Below are positions 33,070 to 42,074 of a stretch of DNA of 45,908 bases, piece by piece. A program made the translations under genes and the position numbers. Origin of the DNA: Paraburkholderia sp. LEh10 (GTDB lineage: Bacteria; Pseudomonadota; Gammaproteobacteria; Burkholderiales; Burkholderiaceae); assembly GCF_017814945.1 (NCBI RefSeq), contig NZ_JAGIPX010000021.1, positions 1 to 45,908 of the forward strand. Reading direction: 5' to 3'. Numbering within the stretch: position 1 is the stretch's first letter; each line of letters opens with the position of its first letter. The notes beneath the pieces are model-generated. The model did no database searches and was not told the DNA's origin. It saw only the letters and a list, made by a program, of their open reading frames with translations.

Positions 33070-34470
33070 TTAAAGCTTCGTGTTGCCGACCATGTCGCCA
33101 GGACGCACCCATTCGTCGAACTGCTGCTCGGTCACATGGCCGAGCGCCAGCGCGGCCGCCTTCAGCGTCGTATGTTCCTTGTGCGCCTTCTTCGCGATCT
33201 GCGCGGCCTTGTCGTAGCCGATGTGCGGATTGAGCGCCGTCACGAGCATCAGCGATTCGTTGAGCAGCTGATCGACGCGCTCGCGGTTCGGCTCGATGCC
33301 GACGGCGCAATTGTCGTTGAAGCTCTGCATGCCCTCGCCGAGCAGCCGGACCGATTGCAGCACGTTATGCGCGATCATCGGCCGGAACACGTTCAGCTCG
33401 AAATTGCCGCTCGCGCCGCCCATATTCACGGCGACATCGTTGCCGAATACCTGGCAGCACAGCATCGTCACGGCTTCGGATTGCGTCGGGTTCACCTTGC
33501 CTGGCATGATCGAGCTGCCCGGCTCGTTCTCGGGAATCGACAACTCGCCGAGGCCGCAGCGCGGGCCGCTCGCGAGCCAGCGGATGTCGTTGGCGATCTT
33601 CATCATGCTCGCCGCGAGCGTCTTCAATGCGCCGTGCGCGAACACCAGCGCGTCGGCGGCCGCCATCACCTCGAACTTGTTCGGCGCCGACACGAAGGGC
33701 AGGCCCGTCAGCCGGCCGATCGCGGCCGCCACGTCGTCCGCGAACTTCGGATGCGCGTTGAGCCCCGTGCCGACGGCCGTGCCGCCTTGCGCGAGCTGGT
33801 ACAGATGCGGCAGCGCCGACTCGATGTGCTTCGCGCACTGATCGAGCTGCGCGACGTAGCCCGAGAATTCCTGGCCGAGCGTGAGCGGCGTCGCGTCCTG
33901 CAGGTGCGTGCGGCCGATCTTCACGATATCGGCGAAGGCCTTCGATTTCCTGTCGAGCGTATCGCGCAGCGTCTTCAGCGACGGCAGCACATGCTTGACG
34001 ATGCCAACGGCCGCCGCCACGTGCATCGCGGTCGGAAACACGTCGTTCGACGATTGCCCGCGATTCACGTCGTCGTTCGGATGCACGAGGCGCGCTTCGC
34101 CGCGCTCGCCGCCCATCAGTTCGCTCGCGCGGTTCGCGATCACCTCGTTGAGGTTCATGTTGGTCTGCGTGCCGGAGCCCGTTTGCCAGACGGCGAGCGG
34201 GAACTCGTCGGGATGCCTGCCTTCGATGATCTCGTCAGCGGCGGCCATGATCGCCTTGGCCTTGGTCGCGTCGAGCACGCCGAGGCTCAGGTTCACTTCG
34301 GCGGCGGCGCGCTTGATGATCGCGAGCGCGGTGATCAGTTCAGGCGACTGTTTTTCCGTCGAGATCTTGAAGTTCTGCAGCGAGCGCTGCGTTTGCGCAC
34401 CCCACAGCTTCGCGTTCGGCACGGCGATCTCGCCGAACGTATCGCGTTCCATGCGTACATCTTCGGTCAT
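33070..34470 (-). CDS. fumC: Class II fumarate hydratase
   Basis: Iron-independent fumarase interconverting fumarate and L-malate in the TCA cycle; 466 residues, normal for FumC. It begins RMERDTFGEIAVPNAKLWGAQTQRS. The substrate-site TGSGTQTNMNLNEVIANRA and HPNDDVNRGQSSND segments and the superfamily signature GSSIMPGKVNP are all present. Start at the ATG 34470. The upstream PLD-family gene is in the same direction, 60 bases away, and could be partly co-transcribed from the right. Confidence 0.98.
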   Translation of the reverse strand: MTEDVRMERDTFGEIAVPNAKLWGAQTQRSLQNFKISTEKQSPELITALAIIKRAAAEVNLSLGVLDATKAKAIMAAADEIIEGRHPDEFPLAVWQTGSGTQTNMNLNEVIANRASELMGGERGEARLVHPNDDVNRGQSSNDVFPTAMHVAAAVGIVKHVLPSLKTLRDTLDRKSKAFADIVKIGRTHLQDATPLTLGQEFSGYVAQLDQCAKHIESALPHLYQLAQGGTAVGTGLNAHPKFADDVAAAIGRLTGLPFVSAPNKFEVMAAADALVFAHGALKTLAASMMKIANDIRWLASGPRCGLGELSIPENEPGSSIMPGKVNPTQSEAVTMLCCQVFGNDVAVNMGGASGNFELNVFRPMIAHNVLQSVRLLGEGMQSFNDNCAVGIEPNRERVDQLLNESLMLVTALNPHIGYDKAAQIAKKAHKEHTTLKAAALALGHVTEQQFDEWVRPGDMVGNTKL

Positions 34471-34530
34471 GTTGTACTCCGCTTGACTGGGTGATGGGAA
34501 GCCTTCCGGGAAGGTGGCGCGCGGCGCGCC

Positions 34531-36219
34531 TCACAACTGCTCGTCGACTGGCAGCAACAAGAATAGACCCGTCAGCAGGTTGCGGTAAAAGCCCGCGCCG
34601 GGATCGAGGTTGTATTGGCGGATCACGCCGTTTTCTTCGTCGGTCCATACGAGCTTCGCTTGCGGCGTCGCGGAATTGCGCAGCACGGCGAGCTGGGCAG
34701 GCGTCGCCAGCGTCACGCGATAGCTGACGGCAGGCGCCGTCGCCTGATCGAACAGTTTCGCGACTTCGTCGGCGAGCGGCGCGCTGTGTATCACGAGCGC
34801 AAGCTCCGTGTTCAGATGCGCGGAACGCGGATCGAGATTCAACGAACCGATCACGAGCGTCCTGCGGTCGATCACATACGTCTTCGCGTGCAGGCTCGCT
34901 TTCGAGCGCGAGCCGAACAGGCCCGCCGTGCCTGACTCTTCGGCCTGGGTCGGCTTGAACTCGTACAACTGCACGCCGTTTTGCAGCAGCGGCACGCGGT
35001 ACGGGCTGTACCCGGCCTGCACGGCGACGGCATCGGTGGCGGCGAGCGAATTGGTCAGCACCTTGACGGTCACGCCGCGCTGCACGAGCTTGCCGAGCGC
35101 ATCGACGCCCGCCGGGTGCGGCACGAAATACGGCGACGTGATGAGAAATTCCCGCTGCGCGTCGTGCATCAGCTCGACGAGGCGCTGCATCGGCGGGCTC
35201 TTGTACTGGTCGGCGGGCACCTTCAGTTTTTCGGGCGAATCGACCTTGAACTCGGCGCTTGCCCAGACGAGTCCGAGTTGGTCCTTTGCGACCAGTGACG
35301 CGAGCGGCGTCGCGTTCAGCGGTTTCGCGTTGTAAGGGTCCGCGTTCTTGCGCCAGTGCGCACGCAACTCGTCGCGCATCTCGTCGAGGTCGTGCGGGTC
35401 GAACTTTCGGCTGTTCAGCACGCGCAGCGGATACGCGTTGCTGTCGTTCCAGTACGCGTCGAAGCTCGCCGAAATGTCGGCGGTGATCGGCCCGGCGGCG
35501 AGCACGTCGATGTCGCGAAACTGCAGCGTCGGGCTCGCGCTGAAATACTCGTCGCTGAGATTGCGCCCGCCGACGATCGCGATCTGGTTATCCGCGATCA
35601 TCGCCTTGTTGTGCATGCGTCGAGTGAATGCGCCGACTTGCGTGAAGAAATTCCGGCTGCGTTGATAGAAGCTCGTCTGCGTGCTACCGAACGGATTGAA
35701 CACGCGGATCTCGATGTTGTCGTGCGAGTTCAGCGCGGCCATCACGCGGTCGATGTCTTTGAAGTTCAAATCGTCGACCAGCATGCGCACGCGCACGCCC
35801 TGGTCCGCAGCATAGAGCGCGGCGCCGAGCAGCAGCTTGCCCGTTGTGTCTTCCTCGGCGATGTAGTACTGCATGTCGAGCGTCTTCGTCGCCGAGCGCG
35901 CGAGCGCGATGCGCATCTGCAGCGCGTCGGTGCCGTCCGAGAGCACGCGAAAGCCCGACTGGCCGGGATGCGCGCGCTCGGGCGCGGCGAGCGCGGTGGC
36001 GAGCGGCGTGTCGCCCGTCGCGGGCAGCGCGTGCGTGACGGTTCTCTCGAATGCCGTGGCGGGCGGGCGCGTCGTGCATGCCGCCAGCAGCATCGCCGAC
36101 ACGAGGAGCGCGAGCGCGTGCGTGAGCAACGGACGGCAGGCGTGCCGCGATGCGCGGGTGGGGTGTTGCTTCTGTTGGTGCTGAAATGCGGCTGCGTCGT
36201 TCGTGTTATCGGCCGACAC
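34531..36219 (-). CDS. Phospholipase D family lipoprotein
   Basis: Membrane-anchored PLD-superfamily protein with two HKD motifs: H203-N-K205 ... D210 (RMHNKAMIADNQIAIVGGRN) and HAKTYVIDRRTLVIGSLNLDPRS in the second half, so it has the full phosphatidyltransferase/hydrolase active site as in cardiolipin synthases. A lipobox, SAMLLAACTT, puts the lipidated Cys at residue 48. I chose the GTG at 36219 because GGAGGAA lies eight bases before it and the product then has a normal lipoprotein leader; a longer frame to 36378 has poor upstream content. Length is 562 residues. The exact lipid reaction is unknown. Confidence 0.9.
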   Translation of the reverse strand: MSADNTNDAAAFQHQQKQHPTRASRHACRPLLTHALALLVSAMLLAACTTRPPATAFERTVTHALPATGDTPLATALAAPERAHPGQSGFRVLSDGTDALQMRIALARSATKTLDMQYYIAEEDTTGKLLLGAALYAADQGVRVRMLVDDLNFKDIDRVMAALNSHDNIEIRVFNPFGSTQTSFYQRSRNFFTQVGAFTRRMHNKAMIADNQIAIVGGRNLSDEYFSASPTLQFRDIDVLAAGPITADISASFDAYWNDSNAYPLRVLNSRKFDPHDLDEMRDELRAHWRKNADPYNAKPLNATPLASLVAKDQLGLVWASAEFKVDSPEKLKVPADQYKSPPMQRLVELMHDAQREFLITSPYFVPHPAGVDALGKLVQRGVTVKVLTNSLAATDAVAVQAGYSPYRVPLLQNGVQLYEFKPTQAEESGTAGLFGSRSKASLHAKTYVIDRRTLVIGSLNLDPRSAHLNTELALVIHSAPLADEVAKLFDQATAPAVSYRVTLATPAQLAVLRNSATPQAKLVWTDEENGVIRQYNLDPGAGFYRNLLTGLFLLLPVDEQL

Positions 36220-36672
36220 GCTTGTTCCTCCACTTGAGCGGCGCGAATGGTTGTCGTGGCGTCGCCGGTGTATCGACTGAAAACATTCTACGAGGAATCG
36301 GTGAAAGGGGTCGGATAGGGCGGATTCGGCGAGCGCAGTGCGTGCCGGAAGCGACGGCGTACGCATGCGGGCGCGCACGCCGTGGCGTCGAAACGCGACG
36401 GCTGATCGTGACTTGATGTGGGCGTCGCGCGATCAGGCAGGGCGGGCGGGCGCGAGCCATGAGCGCGCCCGTGTGGGGATGAGCGGGCAGCCGCTGCGCG
36501 CGTCAAGCGGACAAACGGGCGGCCGCCGGGCGTCGCATTCCACCCGCCGCGCAAGCGTATGGCGCCAGATTGCTTGCGCGCGCAACGCAAACACAGCGCC
36601 GTCGTGACGTGCGCGCAACATCGGTATAGCACGGTGACCTCCGTGCGCGGCGCGGCCTCAACGCACCCGCGC
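36220..36672. other. Gene-free spacer between PLD and MATE genes
   Basis: About 450 bases hold only short, overlapping frames with no start-site or domain support. I see no terminator, RNA fold or repeat that I could defend. It presumably holds the promoter of the PLD-family gene and the end of the MATE transcript. Confidence 0.5.
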
Positions 36673-38076
36673 TCAGGCCGTGGACGCCGATCGTCCGTCG
36701 TCCATCCGATGCAGGCTTTTCTTGTGGAAACGCAGCGTCATCAGCAGCGCGACGCTCGCGAGCCCCGCTGCAAGTCCCCACCACAGTCCGCGCGCGCCAA
36801 GCCCGAAATGAAACGCGAGCGTGTAGCCCGTCGGAAAGCCGATGCCCCAATAGCCGAGCGCGGCGGCCACCATCGGCACGCGAGTGTCTTTCAGTCCGCG
36901 CAGACATCCCGAGCCGACCGTCTGCATGCCGTCGACGATCTGGAAGATGGCCGCCACGCCGAGCAGCGAGCTGGCGAGAGCGACGGTCGGCGCGTTGGCG
37001 GGATCATCGAGATGCAGATACAGCCCGACGATGAAGCGCGGCGCCGTGATCAGCAGCAAGCCCGACACGCTCATGAAGGCGACGCCGAGCGCCAGCGCGA
37101 CGAAGCCCGCATGGCGCGCGGCGAGCGGCTGCCCCGCACCGGACCAGAAGCCGACGCGCACGTTCGCCGCCTGACCGATCGCGAGCGGCACCATGAACGC
37201 CACTGACGCGACATTCAGCGCGATCTGGTGGGCGGCGAGCTGCGACTCGCCGAGCAGGCCGACCATCAACCCCGTTGCGAGAAACAGCGTCGACTCGACG
37301 CCGTACGTGATCGCCACCGGCCAGCCAATACCGAACAGTTCGCCCATCAGCGGCACGTCGGGGCGGGTGGCCGTCACGAAATGCCTGAAGCGCGGCCGCA
37401 GATGCAGCAGGCCCATCAGCGTGAGCGCAGTGCCCCACACCGTGAACGTCGTCGCGCCCGCCGAGCCGAGGAAGCCGAGGCGCGGCAAGCCATACGCGCC
37501 GTGGATCAGCCCGTAGTTGAGAAACGCATTGACGAACACGCCGCCGATCGACACCCACAAGAGGCGCCGCGCCGCGCCGATGGCGGGCAGGAACGAGCGC
37601 ATCAGCCCGATGCCGATCAGGCTGCCGGGCGCGCCCCAGCGCAGCACCGCGCAGTACTCGCCGACGTTGTGCGCGAGCAGCGCCGGTTCGCCGAACGCCA
37701 TCAGGATGGGCGTCGCGAACGACAGCAGCGTGAACGCCGGCACCGACAGCAGCAGCGACAGCACGAAGCCCGTCCAGTAGATGTGCGGCACGCGATGCTC
37801 GGCCTGCGCGCCGCGCGCATGCGACACGCTCACGCTGACGGACGTCAGCACGCCTTGCAGCAGCGTCACGACGACGAAGAACAGGTTCGCGCCGAGACCG
37901 CCCGCCGCGAGCGCGTCGGGGCCGAGCGAGCCGAGCAGGACGGTATCGGTGACGCTCATCGCCATTTGCGACAACTGGGCGATCGCGAGCGGCGCGGCGA
38001 GGCGCGCGGTATCGGCGGCATGACGCGACAGCGTGGGCGGCCCGCTGAGCGCGCGGGACATTCCGGTTGGATTCAT
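36673..38076 (-). CDS. MATE-family efflux pump
   Basis: Na+- or H+-coupled multidrug and toxin extrusion transporter of about 467 residues with 12 hydrophobic helices (for example PLAIAQLSQMAMSVTDTVLLG in the first helix, IGWPVAITYGVESTLFLATGLMVG in the second half). The paired halves each begin with the same P/G-rich helix pattern typical of NorM. ATG at 38076 (MNPTGMSRALSG) is preferred to the TTG at 38121. Its substrate is unknown. Confidence 0.92.
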   Translation of the reverse strand: MNPTGMSRALSGPPTLSRHAADTARLAAPLAIAQLSQMAMSVTDTVLLGSLGPDALAAGGLGANLFFVVVTLLQGVLTSVSVSVSHARGAQAEHRVPHIYWTGFVLSLLLSVPAFTLLSFATPILMAFGEPALLAHNVGEYCAVLRWGAPGSLIGIGLMRSFLPAIGAARRLLWVSIGGVFVNAFLNYGLIHGAYGLPRLGFLGSAGATTFTVWGTALTLMGLLHLRPRFRHFVTATRPDVPLMGELFGIGWPVAITYGVESTLFLATGLMVGLLGESQLAAHQIALNVASVAFMVPLAIGQAANVRVGFWSGAGQPLAARHAGFVALALGVAFMSVSGLLLITAPRFIVGLYLHLDDPANAPTVALASSLLGVAAIFQIVDGMQTVGSGCLRGLKDTRVPMVAAALGYWGIGFPTGYTLAFHFGLGARGLWWGLAAGLASVALLMTLRFHKKSLHRMDDGRSASTA

Positions 38077-38278
38077 GTTTCGAAGCGCTTGATGCGCAAA
38101 ATCGCGTAGCGCGCGTGGCAAATGGCGCGCGTTTGTTTTTATCGGCAGACGGACAGCTTATTGCGGGAACGCGGCGCTGTCGATGAGCAGGCACATTGGT
38201 GGTGCGGGTTGGCTGCGGCTGCGCGGCGGACGGCATGCCCGCCAGCCTTGCGGCCACGCGTGAGCATCGCCGTGACCG

Positions 38279-38497
38279 TCAGGCCTCGTGGACGGCAATG
38301 CGTGTGTCGCCGAGCAATACGACCTGGCCCGCGCGAATCTTGCAGGTTTTACGCGTCTCGACCTGGCCGTCGACGGTGACCGCGCCCGAGGCGACGATCG
38401 CTTTCGCCGAACCGCCGCTATCCGCAAGGCCAGTAATCTTCAGCAGGTTGTGGAGTTCGACGTAGTCGCCGGTGAGGGTGAAATCGAGGTTGGGCAT
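38279..38497 (-). CDS. S4-domain RNA-binding protein (YbcJ-like)
   Basis: A small protein of 72 residues that is almost wholly an S4 RNA-binding domain: LDFTLTGDYVELHNLLKITGLADSGGSAKAIVASGAVTVDGQVETRKTCKIRAGQVVLLGDTRIAV. The ATG at 38497 (MPNLDF) gives the family start. Homologues such as YbcJ are single-domain; the RNA target is unknown. Confidence 0.92.
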   Translation of the reverse strand: MPNLDFTLTGDYVELHNLLKITGLADSGGSAKAIVASGAVTVDGQVETRKTCKIRAGQVVLLGDTRIAVHEA

Positions 38498-38813
38498 GTC
38501 GGTTGCGGCCGCAGAGCGGGCGGCAGGTCTGGAAAAAACGACTCGCATGATAAGCCATAGCGCTGCGCGCGACGCTCGAAGCGCGGGCGCATGGCGCCAA
38601 ACCGGGCACATGCAAGCAGATGTTATTCAGTTGTCAGGAAATGAAACGGTGAGTAACAGTCTGATTTGCGGGCGAACTTCACTCGTCAGCGCCCGGTCTT
38701 TGGAATAGCCTGCTGCGTTTTTGCGGCAGGCGAACAACGCGGGCGCGGCGTCTGCGTCAGGCAATAAAGCGCCGCCCGCGTGCCGACATCGACAAACTTC
38801 AGAGAGGATTGCC
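38498..38813. other. Intergenic control region upstream of small secreted genes
   Basis: A gap of 316 bases between divergent genes. A hairpin (CCTGCTGC, T-rich loop, GCGGCAGG) sits at about 38709-38730, before the 38814 gene. No clear promoter boxes or conserved ORF are visible. Confidence 0.4.
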
Positions 38814-39278
38814 ATGACTATCCAGCTTCGTACGCTCCTGATCGGTTCTGCGCTGACTGCGTTTGCGTCGACTGCCGCGGTCGCTCAGACAGCCGCTCAG
38901 CCTTCGGCGGACCCGGCCGCCCAGGCGCAGGTCCAGATGCAGGCTCCCGCGCAGGCTCCTGCGCAGGCGCCTGCCGGGCAAGGCGTCCAGATCCCGACAC
39001 CGGCGCCGCGGAACCTGACGGCGTCCGGCCCGACCGACCCGCTTGTCCAGAAGCGCAACGCCGATGCCGAAGCGAATGCCGAATATCGCGCGCAGAAGAA
39101 CGCGTCGAAGGCGCAGCTGAAGCAACAGCAAAAGGCTGCGAAGGACGAGTACACGAACCAGGTGCGCAACGCGAAGATGAACCAGAAGGCGGACAAGGCG
39201 GCTGCGTCGAATGAATTGAAGGCCGAGATGCAGGGCCAGTCCGCGGGCGCGGCGGCATCGGGCGAAGCGCACAACTAG
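38814..39278 (+). CDS. Secreted Ala/Gln/Lys-rich protein, family unknown
   Basis: The 154-residue product has a clean signal peptide (MTIQLRTLLIGSALTAFAST, cleaved after AAVAQ). It continues with a Gln/Pro/Ala-rich stretch (QAPAQAPAQAPAGQGVQIP) and a charged, probably helical region (NADAEANAEYRAQKNASKAQ, LKQQQKAAKDEYTNQVRNAK). ATG at 38814 follows AGAGAGG. The C-terminal region recalls that of the next gene, so the two are probably paralogues. Similar small periplasmic proteins occur in Burkholderia, but no function is known to me. Confidence 0.8.
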   Translation: MTIQLRTLLIGSALTAFASTAAVAQTAAQPSADPAAQAQVQMQAPAQAPAQAPAGQGVQIPTPAPRNLTASGPTDPLVQKRNADAEANAEYRAQKNASKAQLKQQQKAAKDEYTNQVRNAKMNQKADKAAASNELKAEMQGQSAGAAASGEAHN

Positions 39279-39357
39279 GCGGCGGATTGCGCGTGCGTTC
39301 GTGCATGCTTTCGCGCGCGCGTGTGAGCCGTTCTGACATTCGATGAGGGAGGACAAA

Positions 39358-39618
39358 ATGAAGATCAACACGAGCATGAGCGCGCTGTGCGCAGCGCTGA
39401 TCGCCGGAAGCGTGACGACGTTCGCCGTCGCGCAGACGCACGATCCCGCTACCGAGCCGATGACGCACGCCGACAGCAAGGCGGCCAAGGAGCAGGCGAA
39501 GGCCAACAAGAAGGCGGACGTTGCGCAGGCAAAGGCGGACAGGAAAAAGGCCGACGCGCAGGCCGACGCCGACAAGGCCAACGCCGAAGCCAGGTTGAAG
39601 GACGCGAAGTCGCAGTAG
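39358..39618 (+). CDS. Small secreted Ala/Lys/Asp-rich protein
   Basis: An 86-residue product: signal peptide MKINTSMSALCAALIAGSVT through FAVAQ, then a low-complexity helix made almost wholly of Ala, Lys, Asp and Gln (ADSKAAKEQAKANKKADVAQ and following). ATG at 39358 has GGGAGGA. It follows the paralogue at 38814 by 79 bases and may be in one operon; a symmetrical terminator ends the unit at 39691-39720. The helical, alternating-charge sequence suggests an extended or coiled periplasmic protein. Confidence 0.8.
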   Translation: MKINTSMSALCAALIAGSVTTFAVAQTHDPATEPMTHADSKAAKEQAKANKKADVAQAKADRKKADAQADADKANAEARLKDAKSQ

Positions 39619-39690
39619 GCGTTCTTCTGCTTGTTATCCGGGGTTATCCGCGTGTTATCCGCGAGGCGGCTTCGTGCCGTTTGGCGCAAC

Positions 39691-39720
39691 AGAAAGCCCG
39701 GCGCGCGCCGGGCTTTCTCT
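39691..39720 (+). terminator. Terminator after small secreted genes
   Basis: A long perfect stem (AGAAAGCCCGGCGC with GCGCCGGGCTTTCT) is flanked by A- and T-rich ends. It could act on both strands, 75 bases after the second gene's stop. Confidence 0.8.
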
Positions 39721-39773
39721 TTGCACATCGGTGCGGCGCGCGACGCGGAAAATGGGGCGCTTGTCGCGACGGG

Positions 39774-39789
39774 TTGTACGGATATACAG
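39774..39789. promoter_or_regulatory. LexA-like box of UvrD-type helicase gene
   Basis: TTGTACGGATATACAG differs from CTGT-N8-ACAG at a single conserved base (first C to T), and the right half extends to ATATACAGTA as in the consensus. It overlaps the region where a -10 (TATACA) would lie, about 35 bases before the GTG start at 39823. Confidence 0.6.
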
Positions 39790-39822
39790 TATGCGTCGCC
39801 TTCACTCTCCAACACGCCGACC

Positions 39823-42012
39823 GTGCTTTCCGTCGCCGATTTCCCGTCTTCCTCGTCGTCCGCCGCGACGGATTCGCCGTCGGCCGCCGCCGCCGACTGG
39901 CTCGCGAAGCTCAATGAAGCGCAGCGCGAAGCCGTCGAATACGGCACCGACGAATTCACGCGTGCGTCGGGCGCGCTGCTCGTCATCGCGGGCGCGGGCT
40001 CGGGCAAAACGAACACGCTCGCGCACCGCGTCGCCAATCTGGTCGTCAAGGGCGCCGATCCGCGCCGCATTCTGCTGCTCACCTTCTCCCGCCGCGCGGC
40101 GCTCGAAATGACCCGGCGCGTCACGCGCATCGCGGGCGCGGCGCTCGGCACGCGCGCCGCGCTGGCGCAGGGACTCACGTGGTCGGGCACGTTCCATGGC
40201 GTCGGCGCGCGCCTGTTGCGCGAATACGCGGACCTGATCGGGCTGTCGCCGACGTTCACGATCAACGACCGCGAAGATTCCGCCGACCTGATGAACCTCG
40301 TGCGACACGAACTCGGCTTCTCCGCGAAGGAAAAGCGTTTTCCGTCGAAGTCGGCGTGCTTTGCGATCTATTCGCGCGTCGTGAACACGGGTGCGCCGCT
40401 CGCCGATGTGCTCAATGGCGCGTTCCCGTGGTGCCGCGAATGGGAAGCTGACCTGCGCGCGCTGTTCGCCGCGTACGTCGATGCGAAGCAGAAGCAGAGC
40501 GTGCTCGATTACGACGACCTTCTGCTCTACTGGTCGCACATGGCCGCCGAGCCCGCGATCGCCGCCGATCTTTCGGGCCGCTTCGATCACGTGCTCGTCG
40601 ATGAGTATCAGGACACCAACCGTCTGCAGGCGTCGATCCTGCTCGCGCTGAAGCCCGATGGGCGTGGGCTGACAGTGGTCGGCGACGACGCGCAATCGAT
40701 CTATTCGTTTCGCGGCGCGACCGTGCGCAATATCCTCGATTTTCCTGCGCATTTCGATCCGCCCGCAAAGCAGGTCACACTCGAGCGCAACTACCGCTCG
40801 ACGCAGCCGATCCTCGAAGCGTCGAACGCGGTGATCGGCCTTGCGACGGAGCGCTATACGAAGAACCTGTGGACCGACAAGGCGTCGGCGCAACGCCCGC
40901 ATCTCGTCACCGTCGCCGACGATGCCGACCAGGCGCGCTATATCGTCGAGCAGGTGCTGGCCGCGCGCGAAGCGGGCATGAAGCTGAAGGCGCAGGCCGT
41001 GCTGTTTCGCGCCGCGCATCACAGCGCCGTGCTCGAAATCGAGCTGACGCGGCGCAACATTCCGTTCGTGAAGTTCGGTGGCCTGAAGTTTCTCGATTCC
41101 GTCCACGTGAAGGACGTGCTGGCCGTGCTGCGCTGGGCGGAGAATCCGCGCGACCGCGTTGCGGGCTTTCGCGTCATGCAACTGCTGCCGGGCGTGGGGC
41201 CGGCGACGGCGGCGCGTGTGCTCGATGACATCGCTGCGCGCGCCGACGCGCTTGCGTCAGGCGGCGCGACGGATCGCGCGCAAGCCGTTTCCGGTTGCGC
41301 GGCGAGCGCGCTCGCGGCCTTCGCGCCACCGGCGCGCGCGCTCGAAGACTGGCGTCCGTTCGTTGCGCTGATGACGTCGGTGTGCGCGCGGCAGACGCCG
41401 TGGCCTGCGGAGTTCGAGAAAGTGCGCCGCTGGTATGAACCGCATCTCGAGCGCAATCACGAGGACGCGTCGATCCGCCAGGCCGATCTCGTGCAAATGG
41501 AGAGCATCGCGGGCACGTACGCGTCGCGCGAGCGTTTTCTGACGGAGCTGACGCTCGATCCCCCAGACGCCACCAGCGACGAATCCGGCGTCCCGCTGAT
41601 CGACGAGGACTATCTGATTCTCTCCACTATTCACTCGGCGAAAGGGCAGGAGTGGCGCAACGTGTTCGTGCTCAATGGCGTCGACGGCTGCATCCCTTCC
41701 GATCTCGGCACGGGCAGCGAAGCGGAAATCGATGAGGAGCGGCGGCTGTTGTATGTCGCGATGACGCGCGCGAAGGAAGACCTGCATATCGTGATGCCGC
41801 AACGGTTCTACGTGCACAACCAGACGCATCTCGGCGACGCGCACGTGTGGGCGTCGCGTACGCGCTTCATCCCGCCGCATCTGCTGCCGCTGTTCGATTC
41901 GCATGCATGGCCGCCCGCGCCCGTCGTGGCTGCGCCGACGCGGGCCGGGCTCGCGGCCGCGGCGCAGGCCAAAATAGAAATCGCGGCGAAGCTCAGAAAG
42001 ATGTGGGACTGA
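39823..42012 (+). CDS. UvrD/Rep-family ATP-dependent DNA helicase
   Basis: Superfamily 1 3'-5' helicase of about 729 residues. Motif I is AGAGSGKT (56-63); motif Ia is LLLTFSRRAALEM; motif II HVLVDEYQDTNRLQ; motif III VVGDDAQSIYSFRGA; motif IV LERNYRSTQPIL; motif V STIHSAKGQEWRNVF; motif VI LLYVAMTRAKEDLHIV. The GTG at 39823 is a reasonable start, but it has no clear Shine-Dalgarno. It ends in an Ala-rich helix and KLRKMWD. With the SOS-like box in front, a role in repair or restart of replication forks is likely. It is shorter than E. coli UvrD and lacks nuclease motifs, so the exact UvrD/Rep assignment is open. Confidence 0.93.
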   Translation: MLSVADFPSSSSSAATDSPSAAAADWLAKLNEAQREAVEYGTDEFTRASGALLVIAGAGSGKTNTLAHRVANLVVKGADPRRILLLTFSRRAALEMTRRVTRIAGAALGTRAALAQGLTWSGTFHGVGARLLREYADLIGLSPTFTINDREDSADLMNLVRHELGFSAKEKRFPSKSACFAIYSRVVNTGAPLADVLNGAFPWCREWEADLRALFAAYVDAKQKQSVLDYDDLLLYWSHMAAEPAIAADLSGRFDHVLVDEYQDTNRLQASILLALKPDGRGLTVVGDDAQSIYSFRGATVRNILDFPAHFDPPAKQVTLERNYRSTQPILEASNAVIGLATERYTKNLWTDKASAQRPHLVTVADDADQARYIVEQVLAAREAGMKLKAQAVLFRAAHHSAVLEIELTRRNIPFVKFGGLKFLDSVHVKDVLAVLRWAENPRDRVAGFRVMQLLPGVGPATAARVLDDIAARADALASGGATDRAQAVSGCAASALAAFAPPARALEDWRPFVALMTSVCARQTPWPAEFEKVRRWYEPHLERNHEDASIRQADLVQMESIAGTYASRERFLTELTLDPPDATSDESGVPLIDEDYLILSTIHSAKGQEWRNVFVLNGVDGCIPSDLGTGSEAEIDEERRLLYVAMTRAKEDLHIVMPQRFYVHNQTHLGDAHVWASRTRFIPPHLLPLFDSHAWPPAPVVAAPTRAGLAAAAQAKIEIAAKLRKMWD

Positions 42013-42074
42013 GCTTGCCGCGACGCGCGAGGTTCGACGGCCAAGGCGGCGCGTGACGCTGCCGCCTCGCACTG

